This document shows positions 46,940-54,876 of a DNA stretch of 64,000 nt, piece after piece. The stretch's first letter is position 1; every line of letters starts with the position of its first letter. Source of the DNA: Salinisphaera sp002433465 (lineage in GTDB: Bacteria > Pseudomonadota > Gammaproteobacteria > Nevskiales > Salinisphaeraceae). The translations under genes were made by a program, and so were the position numbers. Location: the NCBI RefSeq assembly GCF_040361435.1, contig NZ_APNL01000007.1, positions 124,001 through 188,000 on the forward strand, in the 5' to 3' direction. Below the pieces are notes generated by a model. The model was not told the DNA's origin. It saw only the letters and a program-made list of their open reading frames with translations, and ran no database searches.

Positions 46940-47015
46940 GCGGGCGGCGTTGCATACGATCGCCCGCGCATCGACACTCGGCGCTGACCTATAACGATCA
47001 GATCGAGGAGACACC

Positions 47016-47552
47016 ATGGCCACCAAAAGCCCGGCCGCTGAATTCTGGCGCGATATCCCGCCGATCCCGAACAGCTTCAAGCCGGATACGCTGCCGGAAG
47101 TGCATATCGCCAATGCGCCCACCGAGGACGAGCGCTACTACGTGCCCTTCAGCGATACCGTGTCGTCTCGGCCGCTATGGATCTCGCCATCGTCGAACCG
47201 CTGGTGCGACGTGCTCATGGCCAAGGGCGCGGGCCTGGTCAACCGTCACTACCACCCCAACGAAGTGTTCGCCTACACCATCTCCGGCAAATGGGGGTAT
47301 CTGGAACACGACTGGGTGGCCACCGCCGGCGATTTCGTTTACGAAACCCCGGGCGAAGGCCATACGCTGGTGGCCTACGAGCACGAAGACCCGATGCGCG
47401 TGTTCTTCGTGGTCAAGGGGCCTTTGATCTGGCTCGACGAGAACGGCGAGTCGGACGGCTATTTCGACGTTCACGACTATATCGCCCTGTGCCGCGAACA
47501 CTACGACCGGGTCGGCATCGGCGCCGACCATATCGATACGCTGTTTCGCTAG
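47016..47552 (+). CDS. Cupin, 2,4'-dihydroxyacetophenone dioxygenase family
   Basis: This 178-residue single-domain cupin has the metal-binding motif in NRHYHPNEVFAYTISGKWGYLEHDW, followed by the second motif around ETPGEGHTLVAYE. It matches the family of 2,4'-dihydroxyacetophenone dioxygenase, an Fe-dependent enzyme that cleaves the aryl-ketone side chain. Whether it has that substrate is not shown; the family also contains uncharacterised members. A GAGGAGA ribosome-binding site precedes the ATG. It stands between ybbP and a convergent LysR gene. Confidence 0.75.
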   Translation: MATKSPAAEFWRDIPPIPNSFKPDTLPEVHIANAPTEDERYYVPFSDTVSSRPLWISPSSNRWCDVLMAKGAGLVNRHYHPNEVFAYTISGKWGYLEHDWVATAGDFVYETPGEGHTLVAYEHEDPMRVFFVVKGPLIWLDENGESDGYFDVHDYIALCREHYDRVGIGADHIDTLFR

Positions 47553-47572
47553 GCCGCAGAACCCGCCACGGC

Positions 47573-48451
47573 TCAATCTGCGACAAGCGCGTCCTGCAGC
47601 CAGGCCGTGAACAGGGCGACGCGACGCGTATGGGCGCTCAATGGCCCGGCCACCCGTCGATAGACATGGCCGGGTAGTCGCACCGTCGGCCGCCAGGCCA
47701 CGAGCCAGCCGCGGGCCACCATATCCCGCACCAGCAGTTCGCTGACCAATGCCACGCCCTTGCCCGCCAACGCTGCCTGCACCACCTCCTGCTCGTGCGC
47801 GAAGCCACGGACCGTGGCGTTGTCGGGCAGCGTTTCGACGGCCGCGGCCTGCCATGCCCGCCAGTCGACCGGCGGCAGCCCATTCGATGCCCAGCGGGTG
47901 ACCAGGAATTCGGCCGTCTCCGGCCCGGCATGACGGGCCAGATAATCCGGGCTGGCAAACGCAGCCACCGATTCCTGCACCAGCATCTGCCCCTCGGGCG
48001 CGGCGGCATCCGCCGCCGAATAGCGAATCGCAATATCCACCTGGCGATCGCGCGTCATATCAACCGGCGCGGTGGACGACAAAACCTGCACCCGCAGCCC
48101 CGGATGACGCTGTTCGAAGTCGTCGATACGCGGGGCCAGCCAGAGCGTGGCAAACGCCGGCGTCGTGGATATGACCAGCCGGTTTTCGTTGTCTCGAATC
48201 GCGGCCACTGCGGATTCGAGCTCGGCAAAGGCACGCGAGGCGGATTGCGACAACACCCCGCCGGCTTCCGTAAGCGTGATCGCGCGCGTCTGGCGCAGAA
48301 ATAGCGATACGCCCAGCTGTGCTTCCAGCCCCCGGATATGGTGCGACACCGCGGTGGGCGACAGATGCAGCGCTTCGGCCGCGGCCTTGAAGCTGCCCAG
48401 GCGGGCCGCCGCCTCGAAGGCCCGGAGTGCGGCGAGAGAAGGAAACGACAC
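47573..48451 (-). CDS. LysR-family transcriptional regulator (GcvA-like)
   Basis: This 292-residue regulator has an N-terminal winged helix-turn-helix (LRAFEAAARLGSFKAAAEALHLSPTAVSHHIRGLE) and a periplasmic-binding-like effector domain from about residue 90. The sequence is closest in style to the GcvA subgroup. It is divergent from the azoreductase gene across 123 bp that contain the perfect palindrome CACCTATAGGTG, and likely controls azoR or itself. The effector is unknown. Confidence 0.87.
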   Translation of the reverse strand: MSFPSLAALRAFEAAARLGSFKAAAEALHLSPTAVSHHIRGLEAQLGVSLFLRQTRAITLTEAGGVLSQSASRAFAELESAVAAIRDNENRLVISTTPAFATLWLAPRIDDFEQRHPGLRVQVLSSTAPVDMTRDRQVDIAIRYSAADAAAPEGQMLVQESVAAFASPDYLARHAGPETAEFLVTRWASNGLPPVDWRAWQAAAVETLPDNATVRGFAHEQEVVQAALAGKGVALVSELLVRDMVARGWLVAWRPTVRLPGHVYRRVAGPLSAHTRRVALFTAWLQDALVAD

Positions 48452-48479
48452 GGCGGTTCAATAACGGATGAGTTTTGCT

Positions 48480-48491
48480 CACCTATAGGTG
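48480..48491. promoter_or_regulatory. Palindrome in the LysR-azoR divergent region
   Basis: CACCTATAGGTG is a perfect 12-bp palindrome located 29 bp upstream of the LysR start and 83 bp upstream of azoR. It is a candidate regulator site, though it does not follow the usual T-N11-A pattern closely. Confidence 0.3.
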
Positions 48492-48574
48492 TTTTCTTTG
48501 CCTTTGTCACGCTCGTCAACGACGGCGGATAGTTGCGCTGAACTTATCCATGCACCGTTGCAGAAGAATCCGCC

Positions 48575-49219
48575 ATGACCACGATCTTGCGTATCGACGC
48601 CAGCGCCCGACAGGCGCGCTCTCTCAGCCGTATGCTCGGCGACCGTTTTATCGACCGCTGGCAGCAGGCCGAGCCACAAGCCGCGATCATTCGCCGCGAT
48701 GTCGGCACTCAGCCGCCGCCGGCCATCTCGGAAGCGTGGATCGCCGCCGCGTTCACGCCGGCCGACGAGCGCAGCGCACAGGCCACGGCAACACTGGCCC
48801 TGTCGAACACGCTGATCGACGAGCTGGAACAAGCGGACGTACTTGTCATCACCACGCCCATGTACAACTACGGCATGCCCGCCGCGCTCAAGGCATGGGT
48901 CGATCAGGTCGTACGCATCAATCGTACGTTCACCTTCGATCTCGGCCGCGGCGACCGACCGCTGGAGCCGATACTCGGCGGCAAACAGCTGGTGGTGCTT
49001 ACATCCTCGGGCGAGTTCGGTTTCGGAGCCGGCCAGCTCAACGAACAGGCCGGGCATCTGTTACCGCATCTGCGTTCCGTGGCCGGCTATCTCGGCGCGA
49101 AGGACATCCACCACGTGGGTATCGAATACCAGGAATTCGGCGATGAGCGTTTCGAGAAATCGAAAGCCGAAGCGAAAAAACAGGTCGCCGCACTGGCCGC
49201 CGCGCTGAGTACCGACTGA
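48575..49219 (+). CDS. azoR: FMN-dependent NADH-azoreductase
   Basis: This 214-residue flavodoxin-fold enzyme has an N-terminal RIDASARQARSLSR phosphate-binding loop, ITTPMYNYGMPAALKAWVDQVVR (the FMN-contacting block of AzoR) and the SSGEFGFG segment. AzoR reduces azo compounds and quinones with NADH and is often linked to thiol or quinone stress. It is divergent from the LysR gene, which probably regulates it. Confidence 0.9.
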   Translation: MTTILRIDASARQARSLSRMLGDRFIDRWQQAEPQAAIIRRDVGTQPPPAISEAWIAAAFTPADERSAQATATLALSNTLIDELEQADVLVITTPMYNYGMPAALKAWVDQVVRINRTFTFDLGRGDRPLEPILGGKQLVVLTSSGEFGFGAGQLNEQAGHLLPHLRSVAGYLGAKDIHHVGIEYQEFGDERFEKSKAEAKKQVAALAAALSTD

Positions 49220-49233
49220 CCGCTGTACGACAT

Positions 49234-49266
49234 AAAAAGAGACGGGGCCGAATGGCCCCGTCTCTA
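49234..49266 (-). terminator. Strong terminator between azoR and hsp20
   Basis: GAGACGGGGCC and GGCCCCGTCTC form an 11-bp perfect stem with a 4-nt loop. The T run (TTTTT) is on the minus strand, ending the Hsp20 transcript; it can also stop azoR from the other side. Confidence 0.88.
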
Positions 49267-49281
49267 GCTTGACCGCGCTGC

Positions 49282-49779
49282 TCAGGCGCTCGCTTTTTCC
49301 GGCTCCTGCGTGACGGCCGGGCTCGCGTGCTCGCCGCTACGCACGGTGATACGGCGCGGCTCCGCAGTGGCCTTCTTGTTGATGGTCAGCCGGAGCACAC
49401 CGTGTTCGGCCCGGGCGTCGATATTGTCTTCGTCGGCCGTCTCCGGCAGCGAGAAGCGACGCACGAAAGAGCCGAAGCGACGCTCGCGATAGCGGGCCTG
49501 ACCGTTTTCCTCGGTCTTTTCCTCGTTGCGCTCGCCCTTGAGCGTGAGCACGCCCTTGTCGAGCGTCACTTCGATGCGCTGCGGATCCACGCCCGGCACC
49601 TCGGCCTCGATGTGATAGGCATCGCCGGTTTCGCGAATATCCACGTTTGGCGTCCACGCCCCGCCGGAAAGCGCGGGGAAGGCGTTGTTGTCCTGTACGA
49701 ACATGCGATTGATCTCGTCGTTGAACTGGGCGAGCAGGCTGCTCGGCTCGAAACGGTTCTGATAACGCTGAATGGCCAT
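49282..49779 (-). CDS. Small heat-shock protein, Hsp20/alpha-crystallin family
   Basis: This 165-residue ATP-independent chaperone has an alpha-crystallin domain from about residue 42 (WTPNVDIRETGDAYHIEAEVPG) through LTLKGERNEEK to the conserved GVLRLTINKK. The basic IXI-like tail (RITV) aids oligomer assembly. The Shine-Dalgarno AAGGAGG directly touches an upstream ATG (49785), so the next Met (49779) with 7-nt spacing is the proper start. A strong terminator follows. Confidence 0.92.
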   Translation of the reverse strand: MAIQRYQNRFEPSSLLAQFNDEINRMFVQDNNAFPALSGGAWTPNVDIRETGDAYHIEAEVPGVDPQRIEVTLDKGVLTLKGERNEEKTEENGQARYRERRFGSFVRRFSLPETADEDNIDARAEHGVLRLTINKKATAEPRRITVRSGEHASPAVTQEPEKASA

Positions 49780-49956
49780 GATCATTCCTCCTTAATTTTT
49801 CGCCCTCAATCAACGGGCTGCGTTGCTACGTCAGGAAAGATAGGGCCGTCGATAAACGTTTCAATAGTTGCTTGATCGTTTTTATGGGGTTTTGCGTGGG
49901 GTCTTCGGTAACTGCTATAACCGACGCACGAATTTGTCACCATCAATGGATCATCG

Positions 49957-51231
49957 ATGCGAACGTTGACGTTCTCCACGCTCTGCGCCACCACCCTGGC
50001 CGCGACGGGTCTTTTTGCGGCCGGCAGTGCAAGCGCGGCCGAGGGCTGCGACAGCGCCGGGCTCGCTCTGCCCGACGGTTTCTGTGCAACGCAGTTCTCC
50101 AAGGACGCCGGCACGCCCCGACATCTGGCGGTGGCCGACAACGGCGTCGTCTATATAAATCTGGCCAACGATGTGGACGGCCACGGCCTGATGGCGCTTC
50201 GCGACAGCGACGACGACGGCGTGGCCGACGAGCGCAAGACCTTCGGCGAAGGCGGCGGGACCGGTCTTGCGATTCACGACGGCTGGCTCTATGCCGCCAC
50301 CGTCACCGATATCTACCGCTACAAGCTCGACGGTAACCTGGTGCCGCAGGGCGAGCCCGAACATATTGTCACCGGCCTGCCACAGCAGTCGTCGCACGCC
50401 GCGCGCGGACTGGCAATCAGCGAAGACGGCCAGCTGTTCGTGAATAACGGCGCGCCGTCCAATGCCTGCCAGGAAAGCGATCGTCAGCCCGGCTCGAAAG
50501 GCCAGGACCCCTGCCCGCTGCTCGATAACCACGGCGGCATCTGGGCCTTCTCGGCCACCGAAACCGGCCAGACCTTCAAGCCAGAAACCGAATACGCCAC
50601 CGGCCTGCGCAACATGTTTGCCCTGGACTGGTACGACGGCCAGCTCTACGGCGTCCAGCACGGTCGCGATCAGCTGCACTCCAACTGGCCGGACAAGTTC
50701 ACCCAGGAACAAAGCGCGCATCTGCCCGCCGAGGAACTGTTCGCCATCGACGAAGGCGATCATTTCGGCTGGCCGTTCTGCTACTACGATCCGAAAGCCG
50801 ACAAGAAAGTGCTCGGCCCGGAATACGGCGGCGACGGCGACAAGGTCGGCCGCTGTGCGGATTATGAACAGCCGCTGGCCGCCTATCCCGCCCACTGGGC
50901 TCCGATGGATATTCTGTTCTACGACGGCGACGGCTTCGGCTCCCGATACGACGGCGGCGCCTTCATCGCCTTTCACGGTTCCTGGAACCGCGCGCCGAGC
51001 CCGCAGGCCGGTTATCGGGTGATCTACCAGCCGTTCGAAAACGGCAAGGCCAGCGGCGACTATGAAGACTTCGCCGGTGCGGCCGGCTTTACCGGCAGCG
51101 GCGAAACCGTCGCCTCGCCCGGCAGCGCCGAGCATCGCCCCGCCGGCCTCGCCCAGGGCCCCGACGGCGCGCTCTATATCAGCGACGATGCGGGCGGCAC
51201 CGTATTCAAGGTGACACGCGCCAGCGACTGA
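49957..51231 (+). CDS. PQQ-dependent sugar dehydrogenase-like secreted beta-propeller
   Basis: This 424-residue periplasmic protein has a Sec signal peptide (cleavage after SASA, about residue 27) and a beta-propeller of the soluble glucose / sorbosone dehydrogenase type. Recognisable blocks are RHLAVADNGVVYINL, SHAARGLAISEDGQLFVNNG and LRNMFALDWYDGQLYGVQHGRDQL. It may oxidise sugars or aldehydes with PQQ. Five or more Cys suggest disulfides. No PQQ biosynthesis gene is in the window. It has its own terminator. Confidence 0.83.
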   Translation: MRTLTFSTLCATTLAATGLFAAGSASAAEGCDSAGLALPDGFCATQFSKDAGTPRHLAVADNGVVYINLANDVDGHGLMALRDSDDDGVADERKTFGEGGGTGLAIHDGWLYAATVTDIYRYKLDGNLVPQGEPEHIVTGLPQQSSHAARGLAISEDGQLFVNNGAPSNACQESDRQPGSKGQDPCPLLDNHGGIWAFSATETGQTFKPETEYATGLRNMFALDWYDGQLYGVQHGRDQLHSNWPDKFTQEQSAHLPAEELFAIDEGDHFGWPFCYYDPKADKKVLGPEYGGDGDKVGRCADYEQPLAAYPAHWAPMDILFYDGDGFGSRYDGGAFIAFHGSWNRAPSPQAGYRVIYQPFENGKASGDYEDFAGAAGFTGSGETVASPGSAEHRPAGLAQGPDGALYISDDAGGTVFKVTRASD

Positions 51232-51267
51232 TCGCGGCTACATCAACGGGTGTGTCAGACCCGTATC

Positions 51268-51301
51268 AGCCCCGCGTGCCCTGGGTACGCGGGGCTTTTT
51301 C
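51268..51301 (+). terminator. Terminator of the sugar dehydrogenase gene
   Basis: AGCCCCGCGT and ACGCGGGGCT form a perfect 10-bp stem followed by TTTTT. Confidence 0.88.
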
Positions 51302-51462
51302 ATGGCGCTTGCGACGGCGTGAAACAAAGCACGCTGCGCACGCCCGGCGCCCGCCCACACCGAGCCCATAGAAAGAATCGTTGCGCTGGTTTATTGCAAC
51401 TTTATAACGTAATATTCGCGCCGACCGGCTTTTCCGGCCGGCGAACATGAGTTCGATTGGGG

Positions 51463-51750
51463 ATGGGGAACAAGCATTTATGTCGTGCGCTCGTGGTGCT
51501 CGCATTGCTGTGCGTGCAGGCGCTCGCGTTCGCCCATGCCTTCGATCATCCGATCGACGTTGCCCATATCGATCATGCCTGTACGAGCTGCGTACACGGA
51601 CATTCGCCCAGCGCACCCCCGGCCCAGGCCGCAGCGCTGACGCTCCTCTTTTCCCGGCCCCGCATGGCGGCGGCGCCGATCCATGCCGGCCATGCCCGTA
51701 GCCAGCTCGGCCACCATGCCGCACGGGCCCCACCCCGACGTTTCGTCTGA
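51463..51750 (+). CDS. Small secreted His/Cys-rich protein upstream of the receptor
   Basis: This 95-residue protein has a signal peptide (hydrophobic residues about 8-24, cleavage near AFA) and a mature part rich in His with a paired-Cys site (HIDHACTSCVHGH), then further His near the C-terminus. The composition suggests metal binding. It is followed by the TonB receptor gene 80 bp downstream, so they are probably co-transcribed. It resembles DUF2946-type small proteins found beside metal-receptor genes, but I cannot assign the family firmly. The ATG at 51463 is used. Confidence 0.6.
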   Translation: MGNKHLCRALVVLALLCVQALAFAHAFDHPIDVAHIDHACTSCVHGHSPSAPPAQAAALTLLFSRPRMAAAPIHAGHARSQLGHHAARAPPRRFV

Positions 51751-51830
51751 CCGTAACAACCCAGGCGCCGCCGTAGCGGCATTTCTGCGACCCCCTCTCG
51801 CGGGTTCGTATATCAGACGGAATTCTTCTC

Positions 51831-53888
51831 ATGGCTTACTCGAAATATGCACGCCTGCTCGTGCCTGCAGCCGGCATGTGCCTGCTTGGGGCCGGGCAAC
51901 CTCTATTCGCCCAACCGCAACGCGCGAATGACAACGACCGCGATAGCGCCGCGCAAAGCACGCTGCTGGCGCCGATCTCGGTGGAGGCCCTGGCCTTTGA
52001 CGATCAAGACCCCAGCCAGGCCATCGAGCCGGCAACGGTTGTTGCCGGGCCCGAGCTGGTACGCAAACGCGGCCAGAGCCTGGGCGCCACGCTGGCCGAT
52101 ACGCCCGGCATCAGTTCCGCGGATTTCGGCCAGGGGGTGGGCCGCCCGGTCATTCGTGGCCAGTCCGGCGCGCGCGTGCGCGTACAGGAAAACGGCCTGG
52201 CCTCGGCCGACGTCTCCACGCTCAGCCAGGATCATGCGGTCAGTATCGACCCCTATTCGGCACGTCAGGTTGAAGTGCTCAAGGGGCCATCCACGCTGCT
52301 TTACGGCTCCGGCGCCATCGGCGGCGTGGTCAACGTGGTCACCGACCGTATCCCCATGACCGCACCCGACGGCATCACCGGCGAGGCCACACTCGAACGC
52401 GGCGACAGCACGCTGGGCCAGCGACTGCAGCGACTCGACGTCACCGGCGGCATCGGCGACTTCGCCCTCAACGTGCAGGGCCTGAAGCGCCTGACCGACG
52501 ACTACGAGGCCGACAACAGCCGCCTGATCGACAACAGCGCCACCGATACCGACACCTACAGCGCCGGCACGTCATACTCCGGCGACTGGGGCTATGTCGG
52601 CGGCGCGGTCAGCCACTTCGGGCGCGAATACGGCATCCCCGGCGAAGAGGCCCAGATCCGTCTGACCCAGGACCGCTACGACCTCAAGGGCGAGGTCTAC
52701 GACGTGGCCCCCGGCATCAAGCGGCTCGAATTCTCCGGTGCTTATACCGACTACCTGCATACCGAAGGCGAGGAAACCCCGGAAGCGTTCTTCGACAACA
52801 AGGAAACCGAATTCCGTATCGCCGCCGAGCACGCGCCGGTCGCCGGCTTTACCGGCATTTTCGGCGTGCAGGGTTTCGACCGCGACTTCAAAGCCTATGG
52901 CGAAGAAGAGTCGTTCGTGCCCGCCACCGATACGCAATCGCTGGCGGCCTTCTGGGTCGAACAACGCCCGCTCGACGACAACTGGACCGTGCAGGGCGGC
53001 CTGCGTGTCGAATACCAGGAGCAGGACACCAGCGAAGGCCGTTCGGACACCGACCACACCCCGATCAGCGTATCGCTGGGCGCCAAGCGCACCATCGGCG
53101 ATCACTACGTGTTTACCGCCACCGCCGGGCGCTACGAGCGCGCACCCGCGACCGAAGAGCTGTACAGCTTTGGTCCGCACGAAGCCACGCTCACCTACGA
53201 ACGTGGCAACGGCAACTTCGGCGAAGAAGTCGCCAACAGCTTCGACCTGGGCCTGCGGCGCATCAACGGCCGCCTGCGCTTCGATACCAGCCTGTTCTAT
53301 ACCAAGTACGACGACTACATCTACCAGCGCTCGGTCGATGCCGGCGTCGACGCCGACGGCACCGGCACACCCGCTTCCGACGGCATTGCCGACCGTGTGA
53401 ACGAAGAAGGTGAATTCGCGCCGGATGGCGAATTCCTGCTCATCGACTACGCCGCGGCCGATGCCACCTTCTACGGCGGCGAAGCCGAGGTGGGCTACGA
53501 CCTGATTGAAGGCGCCCATCGTCTGACCGCACGCGTGCTGGGCGACTACGTGCGGGCCGAGCTGGACAACGACACCAACCTGCCGCGTATCACCCCCGGG
53601 CGCTACGGCGTGGGCCTGGACTACGACAGCAAGACCTGGCTGGGCAGCGTGGAAGCCCTGCGCGCCAGCCGCCAGGACAACGAGGGCCCGCTGGAAGACG
53701 AAACCGCCGGCTATACCGACCTCACCGCCTTCGTGGGCTATCGCCTGGCCGGCTACGACGATACCGAAACCATGGTCTATCTGCGCGGCGACAACCTGCT
53801 CGACGACGAGATCGTACGCAGCACCTCGTTCCTGCGCGTCGCCCAGCCGGGACGCAGCGTGATTGCCGGGGTGAACGTGAAGTTCTAG
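51831..53888 (+). CDS. TonB-dependent outer-membrane receptor, ZnuD-like
   Basis: This 685-residue receptor has a signal peptide (cleavage after PLFA, residue 27), a plug domain (about 55-170: LGATLADTPGISSADFGQGVGRPVIRGQSGARVRVQENG, VEVLKGPSTLLYGSGAIGGVVNVV) and a 22-strand barrel ending in Phe (NVKF). The plug matches the ZnuD zinc-receptor branch better than siderophore receptors. Together with the His/Cys-rich small protein upstream this suggests zinc or another metal as ligand; this is inference. A clear terminator follows. Confidence 0.85.
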   Translation: MAYSKYARLLVPAAGMCLLGAGQPLFAQPQRANDNDRDSAAQSTLLAPISVEALAFDDQDPSQAIEPATVVAGPELVRKRGQSLGATLADTPGISSADFGQGVGRPVIRGQSGARVRVQENGLASADVSTLSQDHAVSIDPYSARQVEVLKGPSTLLYGSGAIGGVVNVVTDRIPMTAPDGITGEATLERGDSTLGQRLQRLDVTGGIGDFALNVQGLKRLTDDYEADNSRLIDNSATDTDTYSAGTSYSGDWGYVGGAVSHFGREYGIPGEEAQIRLTQDRYDLKGEVYDVAPGIKRLEFSGAYTDYLHTEGEETPEAFFDNKETEFRIAAEHAPVAGFTGIFGVQGFDRDFKAYGEEESFVPATDTQSLAAFWVEQRPLDDNWTVQGGLRVEYQEQDTSEGRSDTDHTPISVSLGAKRTIGDHYVFTATAGRYERAPATEELYSFGPHEATLTYERGNGNFGEEVANSFDLGLRRINGRLRFDTSLFYTKYDDYIYQRSVDAGVDADGTGTPASDGIADRVNEEGEFAPDGEFLLIDYAAADATFYGGEAEVGYDLIEGAHRLTARVLGDYVRAELDNDTNLPRITPGRYGVGLDYDSKTWLGSVEALRASRQDNEGPLEDETAGYTDLTAFVGYRLAGYDDTETMVYLRGDNLLDDEIVRSTSFLRVAQPGRSVIAGVNVKF

Positions 53889-53914
53889 TTCCGCGTCGCT
53901 GGAACTGGGAGAGA

Positions 53915-53945
53915 AAACGCCTCGGCTTTGCCGGGGCGTTTTTTG
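53915..53945 (+). terminator. Terminator of the TonB receptor gene
   Basis: AACGCCTCGG and CCGGGGCGTT form a near-perfect stem followed by six T residues. Confidence 0.85.
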
Positions 53946-54816
53946 TTGGGGCTCGCCCAGCGGCCATAAGTAGAGCGCAGGCCGGACGTCGGCTTGCTAA
54001 CTTAAGACGCGCGGGTTGCGCGTCGGCGCGAAGCGCGCCGAACCTCTGCGATGCGCGTGCCGAAGGGATGCGCGCAGAACTCAAATCGCTTTGGCGCTCC
54101 TCAAACATGCTACGCGCACCGGCACCGTGCGCCGGACACCTTCGGCCCTGTGCTCCTCGTTCGCTCCACACGGGGCCCAAATACAGTCGGCTAACGCCTA
54201 GCACGGCGTCTATACGACTATGCACTTAAAACTGGCACTTTGGCTGCGTTCTTGTCGGCTTACGCTTCGCTAAGCCGACTACAAAAGCCGTGACGTTGAG
54301 CGAGCGCCAGCGAGCTTGTCTGTATTCGGCCCCCTTGGGCGTAGCGCCGAGCAGTGGAGGCGACAAGCGGATCAAGTCAGCCGGATGTTTGAGCGAAGCG
54401 AGTTTCCGGCTGGCCCGCTTGACGCCGCAGCCGCGCAGGGAACCGACGCGCAGCATCAGCGCAAGACAGGGTGCCCTTTCTCTTGGCTACTTCTCTTTGG
54501 GCAAACAAAGAGAAGTGGCTCGCGCATCAGCGCGAAATCCTAAGTCGAAACTCGCCCCGGCAGTTCATTCAGAAAGCGAAGGCCTCAAACGACGAGGCTT
54601 TCGGCACTCACTCGGCCGGCTCTTCCGACACGTAGGTTGGATTAGCGCAGCGTAATCCAACACCGAACGCAGCCGGCGGTGTTGATTCAACCCGCGTGCT
54701 CCGTATCGGCAACGGCGGCTATTGCCCGTTGGCTTACGGCCTATGGCCTATGGCCTACGCCAACCTACGTGGCCAGCGCGGCATCGTTCCAGATCCGGTG
54801 TACCCGACAGTGCTCA
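53946..54816. repeat. Non-coding region with dispersed-type repeats and hairpins
   Basis: About 870 bp without a credible gene. The short ORFs here show no domain and have odd composition. It contains a perfect 11-bp hairpin ACTTCTCTTTG / CAAAGAGAAGT (54489-54499, 54506-54516) and the inverted repeat GTTGGATTA / TAATCCAAC around GCGCAGCG (54636-54661). Motifs of both kinds are familiar as dispersed repeats in many gamma- and betaproteobacterial genomes. There is also a short imperfect tandem of CCTATGG near 54748-54765. Base texture differs from the flanking genes. Confidence 0.55.
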
Positions 54817-54850
54817 TAAAAAACCCCGAGCGCTGTGGCAACGCTCGGGG
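54817..54850 (-). terminator. Terminator of the flavin monooxygenase gene
   Basis: CCCCGAGCG pairs with CGCTCGGGG; on the minus strand the stem is followed by TTTTTT. It lies 27 bp past the monooxygenase stop. Confidence 0.85.
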
Positions 54851-54876
54851 GCGATTCGATCAGTGAAAGCCTGCCG

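Noticed and set aside
46940..46967. GC hairpin after ybbP as a terminator
   Set aside because: GCGGGCG/CGCCCGC pairs but the loop is long and no T run follows.
51391..51430. Zur operator before the small His/Cys protein
   Set aside because: It contains TATAAC but the opposite half-site is poor; too weak to list as a feature.
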